In this document: positions 22,294-35,296 of the stretch, piece by piece
Numbering within the stretch: the first letter of the stretch is position 1
Layout: each line of letters begins with the position of its first letter
Source of the DNA: Sabellastarte sp. h YS-2021
Lineage: Eukaryota > Annelida > Polychaeta > Sabellida > Sabellidae
Assembly (NCBI GenBank): GCA_964017235.1
Contig: OZ024936.1
Coordinates: 13,182,496-13,246,495, forward strand
Length of the DNA: 64,000 nucleotides
Reading direction: 5' to 3'
Translations under genes and position numbers: made by a program
Notes under the pieces: generated by a model
The model's database searches: none
The model's input: the letters and a program-made list of their open reading frames with translations, nothing else
What the model was told of the DNA's origin: nothing

Positions 22294-25200
22294 ATGGGGA
22301 TTTCGTCGTACATGTGTAGATGCCTTACCCTCGAGTACGCCAATTTTGGTCGTTCCGAGGGACACCAATTTTTTTCCACCAATGGATAGAGTGGTCCAGT
22401 CTGAGTCTATACAATATAACAGGGTAGGGTCTAAAGACCTTAATTTCGTAGATATGAGCAGAAACAGTATTTCCCATTGATTTTAAATGGGGATTTCGTC
22501 GTACATGTGTAGATGCCTTACCATCGAGTACGCCAATTTTGGTCGTTCTGAGGGACACCAATTTTTTTCCACCAATGGATAGAGTGGTCCAGTCTGAGTC
22601 TATACAATATAACAGGGTAGGGTCTAAAGACCTTAATTTCGTAGATATGAGCAGAAACAGTATTTCCCATTGATTTTAAATGGGGATTTCGTCGTACATG
22701 TGTAGATGCCTTACCCTCGAGTACGCCAATTTTGGTCGTTCCGAGGGACACCAATTTTTTTCCACCAATGGATAGAGTGGTCCAGTCTGAGTCTATACAA
22801 TATAACAGGGTAGGGTCTAAAGACCTTAATTTCGTAGATATGAGCAGAAACAGTATTTCCCATTGATTTTAAATGGGGATTTCGTCGTACATGTGTAGAT
22901 GCCTTACCATCGAGTACGCCAATTTTGGTCGTTCCGAGGGACACCAATTTTTTTCCACCAATGGATAGAGTGGTCCAGTCTGAGTCTATACAATATAACA
23001 GGGTAGGGTCTAAAGACCTTAATTTCGTAGATATGAGCAGAAACAGTATTTCCCATTGATTTTAAATGGGGATTTCGTCGTACATGTGTAGATGCCTTAC
23101 CATCGAGTACGCCAATTTTGGTCGTTCCGAGGGACACCAATTTTTTTCCACCAATGGATAGAGTGGTCCAGTCTGAGTCTATACAATATAACAGGGTAGG
23201 GTCTAAAGACCTTAATTTCGTAGATATGAGCAGAAACAGTATTTCCCATTGATTTTAAATGGGGATTTCGTCGTACATGTGTAGATGCCTTACCATCGAG
23301 TACGCCAATTTTGGTCGTTCCGAGGGACACCAATTTTTTTCCACCAATGGATAGAGTGGTCCAGTCTGCGTCTATACAATATAACAGGGTAGGGTCTAAA
23401 GACCTTAATTTTGTAGATATGAGCAGAAACAGTATTTCCCATTGATTTTAAATAGGGATTTTGCCATGCATATACACTAGTACAGGTGCCTTACCATCGA
23501 GTACGCCAATTTTGGTCGTTCCGAGGGACACCAATTTTTTTCCACCAATGGATAGAGTGGTCCAGTCTGAGTCTATACAATATAACAGGGTAGGGTGTAA
23601 AGACCTTAATTTCGTAGATTTGAGCAGAAACAGTATTTCCCATTGATTTTAAATGGGGATTTCGTCGTACATGTGTAGATGCCTTACCCTCGAGTACGCC
23701 AATTTTGGTCGTTCCGAGGGACACCAATTTTTTTCCACCAATGGATAGAGTGGTCCAGTCTGAGTCTATACAATATAACAGGGTAGGGTCTAAAGACCTT
23801 AATTTCGTAGATATGAGCAGAAACAGTATTTCCCATTGATTTTAAATGGGGATTTCGTCGTACATGTGTAGATGCCTTACCATCGAGTACGCCAATTTTG
23901 GTCGTTCTGAGGGACACCAATTTTTTTCCACCAATGGATAGAGTGGTCCAGTCTGAGTCTATACAATATAACAGGGTAGGGTCTAAAGACCTTAATTTCG
24001 TAGATATGAGCAGAAACAGTATTTCCCATTGATTTTAAATGGGGATTTCGTCGTACATGTGTAGATGCCTTACCATCGAGTACGCCAATTTTGGTCGTTC
24101 CGAGGGACACCAATTTTTTTCTACCAATGGATAGAGTGGTCCAGTCTGAGTCTATACAATATAACAGGGTAGGGTCTAAAGACCTTAATTTCGTAGATAT
24201 GAGCAGAAACAGTATTTCCCATTGATTTTAAATGGGGATTTCGTCGTACATGTGTAGATGCCTTACCATCGAGTACGCCAATTTTGGTCGTTCCGACGGA
24301 CACCAATTTTTTTCCACCAATGGATAGAGTGGTCCAGTCTGAGTCTATACAAAATAGCAGGGTAGGGTCTAAAGACCTTAATTTCGTAGATATGAGCAAA
24401 AACAGTATTTCCCATTGATTTTAAATGGGGATTTCGTCGTACATGTGTAGATGCCTTACCATCGAGTACGCCAATTTTGGTCGTTCCGAGGGACACCAAT
24501 TTTTTTCCACCAATGGATAGAGTGGTCCAGTCTGAGTCTATACAATATAACAGGGTAGGGTCTAAAGACCTTAATTTCGTAGATATGAGCAGAAACAGTA
24601 TTTCCCATTGATTTTAAATGGGGATTTTGTCGTACATGTGTAGATGCCTTACCATCGAGTACGCCAATTTTGGTCGTTCTGAGGGACACCAATTTTTTTC
24701 CACCAATGGATAGAGTGGTCCAGTCTGAGTCTATACAATATAACAGGGTAGGGTCTAAAGACCTTAATTTCGTAGATATGAGCAGAAACAGTATTTCCCA
24801 TTGATTTTAAATGGGGATTTTGTCGTACATGTGTAGATGCCTTACCATCGAGTACACCAATTTTGGTCGTTCCGAGGGACACCAATTTTTTTCCACCAAT
24901 GGATAGAGTGGTCCAGTCTGAGTCTATACAATATAGCAGGGTAGGGTCTAAAGACCTTAATTTCGTAGATATGAGCAAAAACAGTATTTCCCATTGATTT
25001 TAAATGGGGATTTCGTCGTACATGTGTAGATGCCTTACCATCGAGTACGCCAATTTTGGTCGTTCCGAGGGACACCAATTTTTTTCCACCAATGGATAGA
25101 GTGGTCCAGTCTGAGTCTATACAATATAACAGGGTAGGGTCTAAAGACCTTAATTTCGTAGATATGAGCAGAAACAGTATTTCCCATTGATTTTAAATAG

Positions 25201-26748
25201 GGATTTTGCCATGCATATACACTAGTACAGGTGCCTTACCATCGAGTACGCCAATTTTGGTCGTTCCGAGGGACACCAATTTTTTTCCACCAATGGATAG
25301 AGTGGTCCAGTCTGAGTCTATACAATATAACAGGGTAGGGTGTAAAGACCTTAATTTCGTAGATTTGAGCAGAAACAGTATTTCCCATTGATTTTAAATG
25401 GGGATTTCGTCGTACATGTGTAGATGCCTTACCCTCGAGTACGCCAATTTTGGTCGTTCCGAGGGACACCAATTTTTTTCCACCAATGGATAGAGTGGTC
25501 CAGTCTGAGTCTATACAATATAACAGGGTAGGGTCTAAAGACCTTAATTTCGTAGATATGAGCAGAAACAGTATTTCCCATTGATTTTAAATGGGGATTT
25601 CGTCGTACATGTGTAGATGCCTTACCATCGAGTACGCCAATTTTGGTCGTTCCGAGGGACACCAATTTTTTTCCACCAATGGATAGAGTGGTCCAGTCTG
25701 AGTCTATACAATATAACAGGGTAGGGTCTAAAGACCTTAATTTCGTAGATATGAGCAGAAACAGTATTTCCCATTGATTTTAAATGGGGATTTCATCGTA
25801 CATGTGTTGATGCCTTACCATCGAGTACGCCAATTTTGGTCGTTCCGAGGGACACCAATTTTTTTCTACCAATGGATAGAGTGGTCCAGTCTGAGTCTAT
25901 ACAATATAACAGGGTAGGGTCTAAAGACCTTAATTTCGTATATATGAGCAGAAACAGTATTTCCCATTGATTTTAAATGGGGATTTCGTCGTACATGTGT
26001 AGATGCCTTACCATCGAGTACGCCAATTTTGGTCGTTCCGAGGGACACCAATTTTTTTCCACCAATGGATAGAGTGGTCCAGTCTGAGTCTATACAATAT
26101 AGCAGGGTAGGGTCTAAAGACCTTAATTTCGTAGATATGAGCAAAAACAGTATTTCCCATTGATTTTAAATGGGGATTTCGTCGTACATGTGTAGATGCC
26201 TTACCATCGAGTACGCCAATTTTGGTCGTTCTGAGGGACACCAATTTTTTTCCACCAATGGATAGAGTGGTCCAGTCTGAGTCTATACAATATAACAGGG
26301 TAGGGTCTAAAGACCTTAATTTCGTAGATATGAGCAGAAACAGTATTTCCCATTGATTTTAAATGGGGATTTCGTCGTACATGTGTTGATGCCTTACCAT
26401 CGAGTACGCCAATTTTGGTCGTTCCGAGGGACACCAATTTTTTTCTACCAATGGATAGAGTGGTCCAGTCTGAGTCTATACAATATAACAGGGTAGGGTC
26501 TAAAGACCTTAATTTCGTAGATATGAGCAGAAACAGTATTTCCCATTGATTTTAAATGGGGATTTCGTCGTACATGTGTAGATGCCTTACCATCGAGTAC
26601 GCCAATTTTGGTCGTTCCGAGGGACACCAATTTTTTTCCACCAATGGATAGAGTGGTCCAGTCTGAGTCTATACAATATAACAGGGTAGGGTCTAAAGAC
26701 CTTAATTTCGTAGATATGAGCAGAAACAGTATTTCCCATTGATTTTCA
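22294..26748 (+). repeat. 23-unit A-rich stretch: 6A-1B-8A-1B-7A
   Basis: Both B units (23452, 25197) are ATAGGG, GTGTAAAG, GATTTGAG forms, each followed by a CCCTCGAG A unit. Two-unit modules of CTACC A then ATAGCAGG/GCAAAAAC A occur at 24039/24232 and 25784/25977. Private changes are CCGACGG and CAAAATAGC in the unit at 24232, and TTTCATCG and GTATATATG in the unit at 25784. Confidence 0.9.
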
Positions 26749-29466
26749 ATAGGGATTTTGCCATGCATATACACTAGTACAGGTGCCTTACCATCGAGTA
26801 CGCCAATTTTGGTCGTTCCGAGGGACACCAATTTTTTTCCACCAATGGATAGAGTGGTCCAGTCTGAGTCTATACAATATAACAGGGTAGGGTGTAAAGA
26901 TCTTAATTTCGTAGATATGAGCAGAAACAGTATTTCCCATTGATTTTAAATGGGGATTTCGTCGTACATGTGTAGATGCCTTACCCTCGAGTACGCCAAT
27001 TTTGGTCGTTCCGAGGGACACCAATTTTTTTCCACCAATGGATAGAGTGGTCCAGTCTGAGTCTATACAATATAACAGGGTAGGGTCTAAAGACCTTAAT
27101 TTCGTAGATATGAGCAGAAACAGTATTTCCCATTGATTTTAAATGGAGATTTCATCGTACATGTGTAGATGCCTTGCCATCGAGTACGCCAATTTTGGTC
27201 GTTCTGAGGGACACCAATTTTTTTCCACCAATGGATAGAGTGGTCCAGTCTGAGTCTATACAATATAACAGGGTAGGGTCTAAAGACCTTAATTTCGTAG
27301 ATATGAGCAAAAACAGTATTTCCCATTGATTTTAAATGGGGATTTCGTCGTACATGTGTAGATGCCTTACCATCGAGTACGCCAATTTTGGTCGTTGCGA
27401 GGGACACCAATTTTTTTCCACCAATGGATAGAGTGGTCCAGTCTGAGTCTATACAATATAACAGGGTAGGGTCTAAAGACCTTAATTTCGTAGATATGAG
27501 CAGAAACAGTATTTCCCATTGATTTTAAATGGGGATTTCGTCGTACATGTGTAGATGCCTTACCATCGAGTACGCCAATTTTGGTCGTTCCGAGGGACAC
27601 CAATTTTTTTCCACCAATGGATAGAGTGGTCCAGTCTGAGTCTATACAATATAACAGGGTAGGGTCTAAAGACCTTAATTTCGTAGATATGAGCAGAAAC
27701 AGTATTTCCCATTGATTTTAAATGGGGATTTTGCCATGCATATACACTAGTACAGGTGCCTTACCATCGAGTACGCCAATTTTGGTCGTTCCGAGGGACA
27801 CCAATTTTTTTCCACCAATGGATAGAGTGGTCCAGTCTGAGTCTATACAATATAACAGGGTAGGGTCTAAAGACCTTAATTTCGTAGATATGAGCAGAAA
27901 CAGTATTTCCCATTGATTTTAAATGGGGATTTCGTCGTACATGTGTAGATGCCTTACCATCGAGTACGCCAATTTTGGTCGTTCCGAGGGACACCAATTT
28001 TTTTCCACCAATGGATAGAGTGGTCCAGTCTGAGTCTATACAATATAACAGGGTAGGGTGTAAAGACCTTAATTTCGTAGATTTGAGCAGAAACAGTATT
28101 TCCCATTGATTTTAAATGGGGATTTCGTCGTACATGTGTAGATGCCTTACCCTCGAGTACGCCAATTTTGGTCGTTCCGAGGGACACCAATTTTTTTCCA
28201 CCAATGGATAGAGTGGTCCAGTCTGAGTCTATACAATATAACAGGGTAGGGTCTAAAGACCTTAATTTCGTAGATATGAGCAGAAACAGTATTTCCCATT
28301 GATTTTAAATGGGGATTTCGTCGTACATGTGTAGATGCCTTACCATCGAGTACGCCAATTTTGGTCGTTCTGAGGGACACCAATTTTTTTCCACCAATGG
28401 ATAGAGTGGTCCAGTCTGAGTCTATACAATATAACAGGGTAGGGTCTAAAGACCTTAATTTCGTAGATATGAACAGAAACAGTATTTCCCATTGATTTTA
28501 AATGGGGATTTCGTCGTACATGTGTAGATGCCTTACCATCGAGTACGCCAATTTTGGTCGTTCCGAGGGACACCAATTTTTTTCCACCAATGGATAGAGT
28601 GGTCCAGTCTGAGTCTATACAATATAGCAGGGTAGGGTCTAAAGACCTTAATTTCGTAGATATGAGCAAAAACAGTATTTCCCATTGATTTTAAATGGGG
28701 ATTTCGTCGTACATGTGTAGATGCCTTACCATCGAGTACGCCAATTTTGGTCGTTCTGAGGGACACCAATTTTTTTCCACCAATGGATAGAGTGGTCCAG
28801 TCTGAGTCTATACAATATAACAGGGTAGGGTCTAAAGACCTTAATTTCGTAGATATGAGCAGAAACAGTATTTCCCATTGATTTTAAATGGGGATTTCGT
28901 CGTACATGTGTTGATGCCTTACCATCGAGTACGCCAATTTTGGTCGTTCCGAGGGACACCAATTTTTTTCTACCAATGGATAGAGTGGTCCAGTCTGAGT
29001 CTATACAATATAACAGGGTAGGGTCTAAAGACCTTAATTTCGTAGATATGAGCAGAAACAGTATTTCCCATTGATTTTAAATGGGGATTTCGTCGTACAT
29101 GTGTAGATGCCTTACCATCGAGTACGCCAATTTTGGTCGTTCCGAGGGACACCAATTTTTTTCCACCAATGGATAGAGTGGTCCAGTCTGAGTCTATACA
29201 ATATAGCAGGGTAGGGTCTAAAGACCTTAATTTCGTAGATATGATCAAAAACAGTATTTCCCATTGATTTTAAATGGGGATTTCGTCGTACATGTGTAGA
29301 TGCCTTACCATCGAGTACGCCAATTTTGGTCGTTCCGAGGGACACCAATTTTTTTCCACCAATGGATAGAGTGGTCCAGTCTGAGTCTATACAATATAAC
29401 AGGGTAGGGTCTAAAGACCTTAATTTCGTAGATATGAGCAGAAACAGTATTTCCCATTGATTTTCA
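26749..29466 (+). repeat. Higher-order block, 14 units, 2,718 bp: 1B-4A-1B-8A
   Basis: It starts with a B preceded by TTTTCAATAGG, a marker found only four times (26749, 29467, 32965, 35297). The third unit (27143) has ATGGAGATTTCATCG, CTTGCC, TTCTGAG and GCAAAAAC, also found in the third unit of each related block. The A at 27923 is a chimera, listed separately. GTTGCGAGG at about 27396 is private. Confidence 0.9.
27923..28115 (+). repeat. Chimeric A unit with a B-associated body
   Basis: The island is A, but the body carries GTGTAAAG and GATTTGAG, a pair otherwise seen in six B units (12878, 16802, 20718, 22093, 23452, 25197). It is followed by a CCCTCGAG A unit, as those B units are. Gene conversion or crossover between island and body is the simplest explanation. 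Confidence 0.8.
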
Positions 29467-30640
29467 ATAGGGATTTTGCCATGCATATACACTAGTACAG
29501 GTGCCTTACCATCGAGTACGCCAATTTTGGTCGTTCCGAGGGACACCAATTTTTTTCCACCAATGGATAGAGTGGTCCAGTCTGAGTCTATACAATATAA
29601 CAGGGTAGGGTGTAAAGACCTTAATTTCGTAGATATGAGCAGAAACAGTATTTCCCATTGATTTTAAATGGGGATTTCGTCGTACATGTGTAGATGCCTT
29701 ACCCTCGAGTACGCCAATTTTGGTCGTTCCGAGGGACACCAATTTTTTTCCACCAATGGATAGAGTGGTCCAGTCTGAGTCTATACAATATAACAGGGTA
29801 GGGTCTAAAGACCTTAATTTCGTAGATATGAGCAGAAACAGTATTTCCCATTGATTTTAAATGGAGATTTCATCGTACATGTGTAGATGCCTTGCCATCG
29901 AGTACGCCAATTTTGGTCGTTCTGAGGGACACCAATTTTTTTCCACCAATGGATAGAGTGGTCCAGTCTGAGTCTATACAATATAACAGGGTAGGGTCTA
30001 AAGACCTTAATTTCGTAGATATGAGCAAAAACAGTATTTCCCATTGATTTTAAATGGGGATTTCGTCGTACATGTGTAGATGCCTTACCATCGAGTACGC
30101 CAATTTTGGTCGTTCCGAGGGACACCAATTTTTTTCCACCAATGGATAGAGTGGTCCAGTCTGAGTCTATACAATATAACAGGGTAGGGTCTAAAGACCT
30201 TAATTTCGTAGATATGAGCAGAAACAGTATTTCCCATTGATTTTAAATGGGGATTTCGTCGTACATGTGTAGATGCCTTACCATCGAGTACGCCAATTTT
30301 GGTCGTTCCGAGGGACACCAATTTTTTTCCACCAATGGATAGAGTGGTCCAGTCTGAGTCTATACAATATAACAGGGTAGGGTCTAAAGACCTTAATTTC
30401 GTAGATATGAGCAGAAACAGTATTTCCCATTGATTTTAAATGGGGATTTTGCCATGCATATACACTAGTACAGGTGCCTTACCATCGAGTACGCCAATTT
30501 TGGTCGTTCCGAGGGACACCAATTTTTTTCCACCAATGGATAGAGTGGTCCAGTCTGAGTCTATACAATATAACAGGGTAGGGTCTAAAGACCTTAATTT
30601 CGTAGATATGAGCAGAAACAGTATTTCCCATTGATTTTAA

Positions 30641-30833
30641 ATGGGGATTTCGTCGTACATGTGTAGATGCCTTACCATCGAGTACGCCAATTTTGGTCGT
30701 TCCGAGGGACACCAATTTTTTTCCACCAATGGATAGAGTGGTCCAGTCTGAGTCTATACAATATAACAGGGTAGGGTGTAAAGACCTTAATTTCGTAGAT
30801 TTGAGCAGAAACAGTATTTCCCATTGATTTTAA
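30641..30833 (+). repeat. Chimeric A unit with a B-associated body
   Basis: Same combination as at 27923: A island with GTGTAAAG and GATTTGAG, following an ordinary B at 30440. Here the next unit is a CTACC A unit, not a CCCTCGAG one, so a second exchange or a deletion lies just downstream. Confidence 0.8.
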
Positions 30834-31806
30834 ATGGGGATTTCGTCGTACATGTGTAGATGCCTTACCATCGAGTACGCCAATTTTGGTCGTTCCGAGG
30901 GACACCAATTTTTTTCTACCAATGGATAGAGTGGTCCAGTCTGAGTCTATACAATATAACAGGGTAGGGTCTAAAGACCTTAATTTCGTAGATATGAGCA
31001 GAAACAGTATTTCCCATTGATTTTAAATGGGGATTTCGTCGTACATGTGTAGATGCCTTACCATCGAGTACACCAATTTTGGTCGTTCCGAGGGACACCA
31101 ATTTTTTTCCACCAATGGATAGAGTGGTCCAGTCTGAGTCTATACAATATAGCAGGGTAGGGTCTAAAGACCTTAATTTCGTAGATATGAGCAAAAACAG
31201 TATTTCCCATTGATTTTAAATGGGGATTTCGTCGTACATGTGTAGATGCCTTACCATCGAGTACGCCAATTTTGGTCGTTCCGAGGGACACCAATTTTTT
31301 TCCACCAATGGATAGAGTGGTCCAGTCTGAGTCTATACAATATAACAGGGTAGGGTCTAAAGACCTTAATTTCGTAGATATGAGCAGAAACAGTATTTCC
31401 CATTGATTTTAAATGGGGATTTCGTCGTACATGTGTAGATGCCTTACCATCGAGTACGCCAATTTTGGTCGTTCCGAGGGACACCAATTTTTTTCCACCA
31501 ATGGATAGAGTGGTCCAGTTTGAGTCTATACAATATAACAGGGTAGGGTCTAAAGACCTTAATTTCGTAGATATGAGCAGAAACAGTATTTCCCATTGAT
31601 TTTAAATGGGGATTTTGCCATGCATATACACTAGTACAGGTGCCTTACCATCGAGTACGCCAATTTTGGTCGTTCCGAGGGACACCAATTTTTTTCCACC
31701 AATGGATAGAGTGGTCCAGTCTGAGTCTATACAATATAACAGGGTAGGGTCTAAAGACCTTAATTTCGTAGATATGAGCAGAAACAGTATTTCCCATTGA
31801 TTTTAA

Positions 31807-31999
31807 ATGGGGATTTCGTCGTACATGTGTAGATGCCTTACCATCGAGTACGCCAATTTTGGTCGTTCCGAGGGACACCAATTTTTTTCCACCAATGGAT
31901 AGAGTGGTCCAGTCTGAGTCTATACAATATAACAGGGTAGGGTGTAAAGACCTTAATTTCGTAGATTTGAGCAGAAACAGTATTTCCCATTGATTTTAA
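31807..31999 (+). repeat. Chimeric A unit with a B-associated body
   Basis: Third instance of the A island with GTGTAAAG and GATTTGAG. It follows the B at 31606 and is followed by CCCTCGAG (32000) and TTCTGAG (32193) A units, the same order as at 27923-28501. Confidence 0.8.
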
Positions 32000-32964
32000 A
32001 TGGGGATTTCGTCGTACATGTGTAGATGCCTTACCCTCGAGTACGCCAATTTTGGTCGTTCCGAGGGACACCAATTTTTTTCCACCAATGGATAGAGTGG
32101 TCCAGTCTGAGTCTATACAATATAACAGGGTAGGGTCTAAAGACCTTAATTTCGTAGATATGAGCAGAAACAGTATTTCCCATTGATTTTAAATGGGGAT
32201 TTCGTCGTACATGTGTAGATGCCTTACCATCGAGTACGCCAATTTTGGTCGTTCTGAGGGACACCAATTTTTTTCCACCAATGGATAGAGTGGTCCAGTC
32301 TGAGTCTATACAATATAACAGGGTAGGGTCTAAAGACCTTAATTTCGTAGATATGAGCAGAAACAGTATTTCCCATTGATTTTAAATGGGGATTTCGTCG
32401 TACATGTGTAGATGCCTTACCATCGAGTACGCCAATTTTGGTCGTTCCGAGGGACACCAATTTTTTTCTACCAATGGATAGAGTGGTCCAGTCTGAGTCT
32501 ATACAATATAACAGGGTAGGGTCTAAAGACCTTAATTTCGTAGATATGAGCAGAAACAGTATTTCCCATTGATTTTAAATGGGGATTTCGTCGTACATGT
32601 GTAGATGCCTTACCATCGAGTACACCAATTTTGGTCGTTCCGAGGGACACCAATTTTTTTCCACCAATGGATAGAGTGGTCCAGTCTGAGTCTATACAAT
32701 ATAGCAGGGTAGGGTCTAAAGACCTTAATTTCGTAGATATGAGCAAAAACAGTATTTCCCATTGATTTTAAATGGGGATTTCGTCGTACATGTGTAGATG
32801 CCTTACCATCGAGTACGCCAATTTTGGTCGTTCCGAGGGACACCAATTTTTTTCCACCAATGGATAGAGTGGTCCAGTCTGAGTCTATACAATATAACAG
32901 GGTAGGGTCTAAAGACCTTAATTTCGTAGATATGAGCAGAAACAGTATTTCCCATTGATTTTCA

Positions 32965-35296
32965 ATAGGGATTTTGCCATGCATATACACTAGTACAGGT
33001 GCCTTACCATCGAGTACGCCAATTTTGGTCGTTCCGAGGGACACCAATTTTTTTCCACCAATGGATAGAGTGGTCCAGTCTGAGTCTATACAATATAACA
33101 GGGTAGGGTGTAAAGACCTTAATTTCGTAGATATGAGCAGAAACAGTATTTCCCATTGATTTTAAATGGGGATTTCGTCGTACATGTGTAGATGCCTTAC
33201 CCTCGAGTACGCCAATTTTGGTCGTTCCGAGGGACACCAATTTTTTTCCACCAATGGATAGAGTGGTCCAGTCTGAGTCTATACAATATAACAGGGTAGG
33301 GTCTAAAGACCTTAATTTCGTAGATATGAGCAGAAACAGTATTTCCCATTGATTTTAAATGGAGATTTCGTCGTACATGTGTAGATGCCTTGCCATCGAG
33401 TACGCCAATTTTGGTCGTTCTGAGGGACACCAATTTTTTTCCACCAATGGATAGAGTGGTCCAGTGTGAGTCTATACAATATAACAGGGTAGGGTCTAAA
33501 TACCTTAATTTCGTAGATATGAGCAAAAACAGTATTTCCCATTGATTTTAAATGGGGATTTCGTCGTACATGTGTAGATGCCTTACCATCGAGTACGCCA
33601 ATTTTGGTCGTTCCGAGGGACACCAATTTTTTTCCACCAATGGATAGAGTGGTCCAGTCTGAGTCTATACAATATAACAGGGTAGGGTCTAAAGACCTTA
33701 ATTTCGTAGATATGAGCAGAAACAGTATTTCCCATTGATTTTAAATGGGGATTTCGTCGTACATGTGTAGATGCCTTACCATCGAGTACGCCAATTTTGG
33801 TCGTTCCGAGGGACACCAATTTTTTTCCACCAATGGATAGAGTGGTCCAGTCTGAGTCTATACAATATAACAGGGTAGGGTCTAAAGACCTTAATTTCGT
33901 AGATATGAGCAGAAACAGTATTTCCCATTGATTTTAAATGGGGATTTTGCCATGCATATACACTAGCACAGGTGCCTTACCCTCGAGTACGCCAATTTTG
34001 GTCGTTCCGAGGGACACCAATTTTTTTCCACCAATGGATAGAGTGGTCCAGTCTGAGTCTATACAATATAACAGGGTAGGGTCTAAAGACCTTAATTTCG
34101 TAGATATGAGCAGAAACAGTATTTCCCATTGATTTTAAATGGGGATTTCGTCGTACATGTGTTGATGCCTTACCATCGAGTACGCCAATTTTGGTCGTTC
34201 CGAGGGACACCAATTTTTTTCTACCAATGGATAGAGTGGTCCAGTCTGAGTCTATACAATATAACAGGGTAGGGTCTAAAGACCTTAATTTCGTAGATAT
34301 GAGCAGAAACAGTATTTCCCATTGATTTTAAATGGGGATTTCGTCGTACATGTGTAGATGCCTTACCATCGAGTACGCCAATTTTGGTCGTTCCGAGGGA
34401 CACCAATTTTTTTCCACCAATGGATAGAGTGGTCCAGTCTGAGTCTATACAATATAGCAGGGTAGGGTCTAAAGACCTTAATTTCGTAGATATGAGCAAA
34501 AACAGTATTTCCCATTGATTTTAAATGGGGATTTCGTCGTACATGTGTAGATGCCTTACCATCGAGTACGCCAATTTTGGTCGTTCCGAGGGACACCAAT
34601 TTTTTTCCACCAATGGATAGAGTGGTCCAGTCTGAGTCTATACAATATAACAGGGTAGGGTCTAAAGACCTTAATTTCGTAGATATGAGCAGAAACAGTA
34701 TTTCCCATTGATTTTAAATGGGGATTTCGTCGTACATGTGTTGATGCCTTACCATCGAGTACGCCAATTTTGGTCGTTCCGAGGGACACCAATTTTTTTC
34801 TACCAATGGATAGAGTGGTCCAGTCTGAGTCTATACAATATAACAGGGTAGGGTCTAAAGACCTTAATTTCGTAGATATGAGCAGAAACAGTATTTCCCA
34901 TTGATTTTAAATGGGGATTTCGTCGTACATGTGTAGATGCCTTACCATCGAGTACGCCAATTTTGGTCGTTCCGAGGGACACCAATTTTTTTCCACCAAT
35001 GGATAGAGTGGTCCAGTCTGAGTCTATACAATATAGCAGGGTAGGGTCTAAAGACCTTAATTTCGTAGATATGAGCAAAAACAGTATTTCCCATTGATTT
35101 TAAATGGGGATTTCGTCGTACATGTGTAGATGCCTTACCATCGAGTACGCCAATTTTGGTCGTTCCGAGGGACACCAATTTTTTTCCACCAATGGATAGA
35201 GTGGTCCAGTCTGAGTCTATACAATATAACAGGGTAGGGTCTAAAGACCTTAATTTCGTAGATATGAGCAGAAACAGTATTTCCCATTGATTTTCA
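32965..35296 (+). repeat. Higher-order block, 12 units, 2,332 bp: 1B-4A-1B-6A
   Basis: Same opening as the two blocks before it. The unit at 33359 has private CAGTGTGAG and CTAAATACC changes. The B at 33938 is CTAGCAC with CCCTCGAG, a combination not seen elsewhere. Two successive three-unit modules (TGTTGATG/CTACC, ATAGCAGG/GCAAAAAC, plain) start at 34139 and 34718, which looks like a 579-bp tandem duplication. Confidence 0.9.

Larger units (their letters stand above)
29467..32964 (+). repeat. Higher-order block, 18 units, 3,498 bp: 1B-4A-1B-5A-1B-6A
   Basis: The first six units match those at 26749. A B plus five A segment then appears between two similar B-led segments (30440 and 31606), as if one sub-block had been duplicated. 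Chimeric A units are at 30641 and 31807. CTACC then GTACACC/ATAGCAGG modules lie at 30834/31027 and 32386/32579. Confidence 0.9.
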
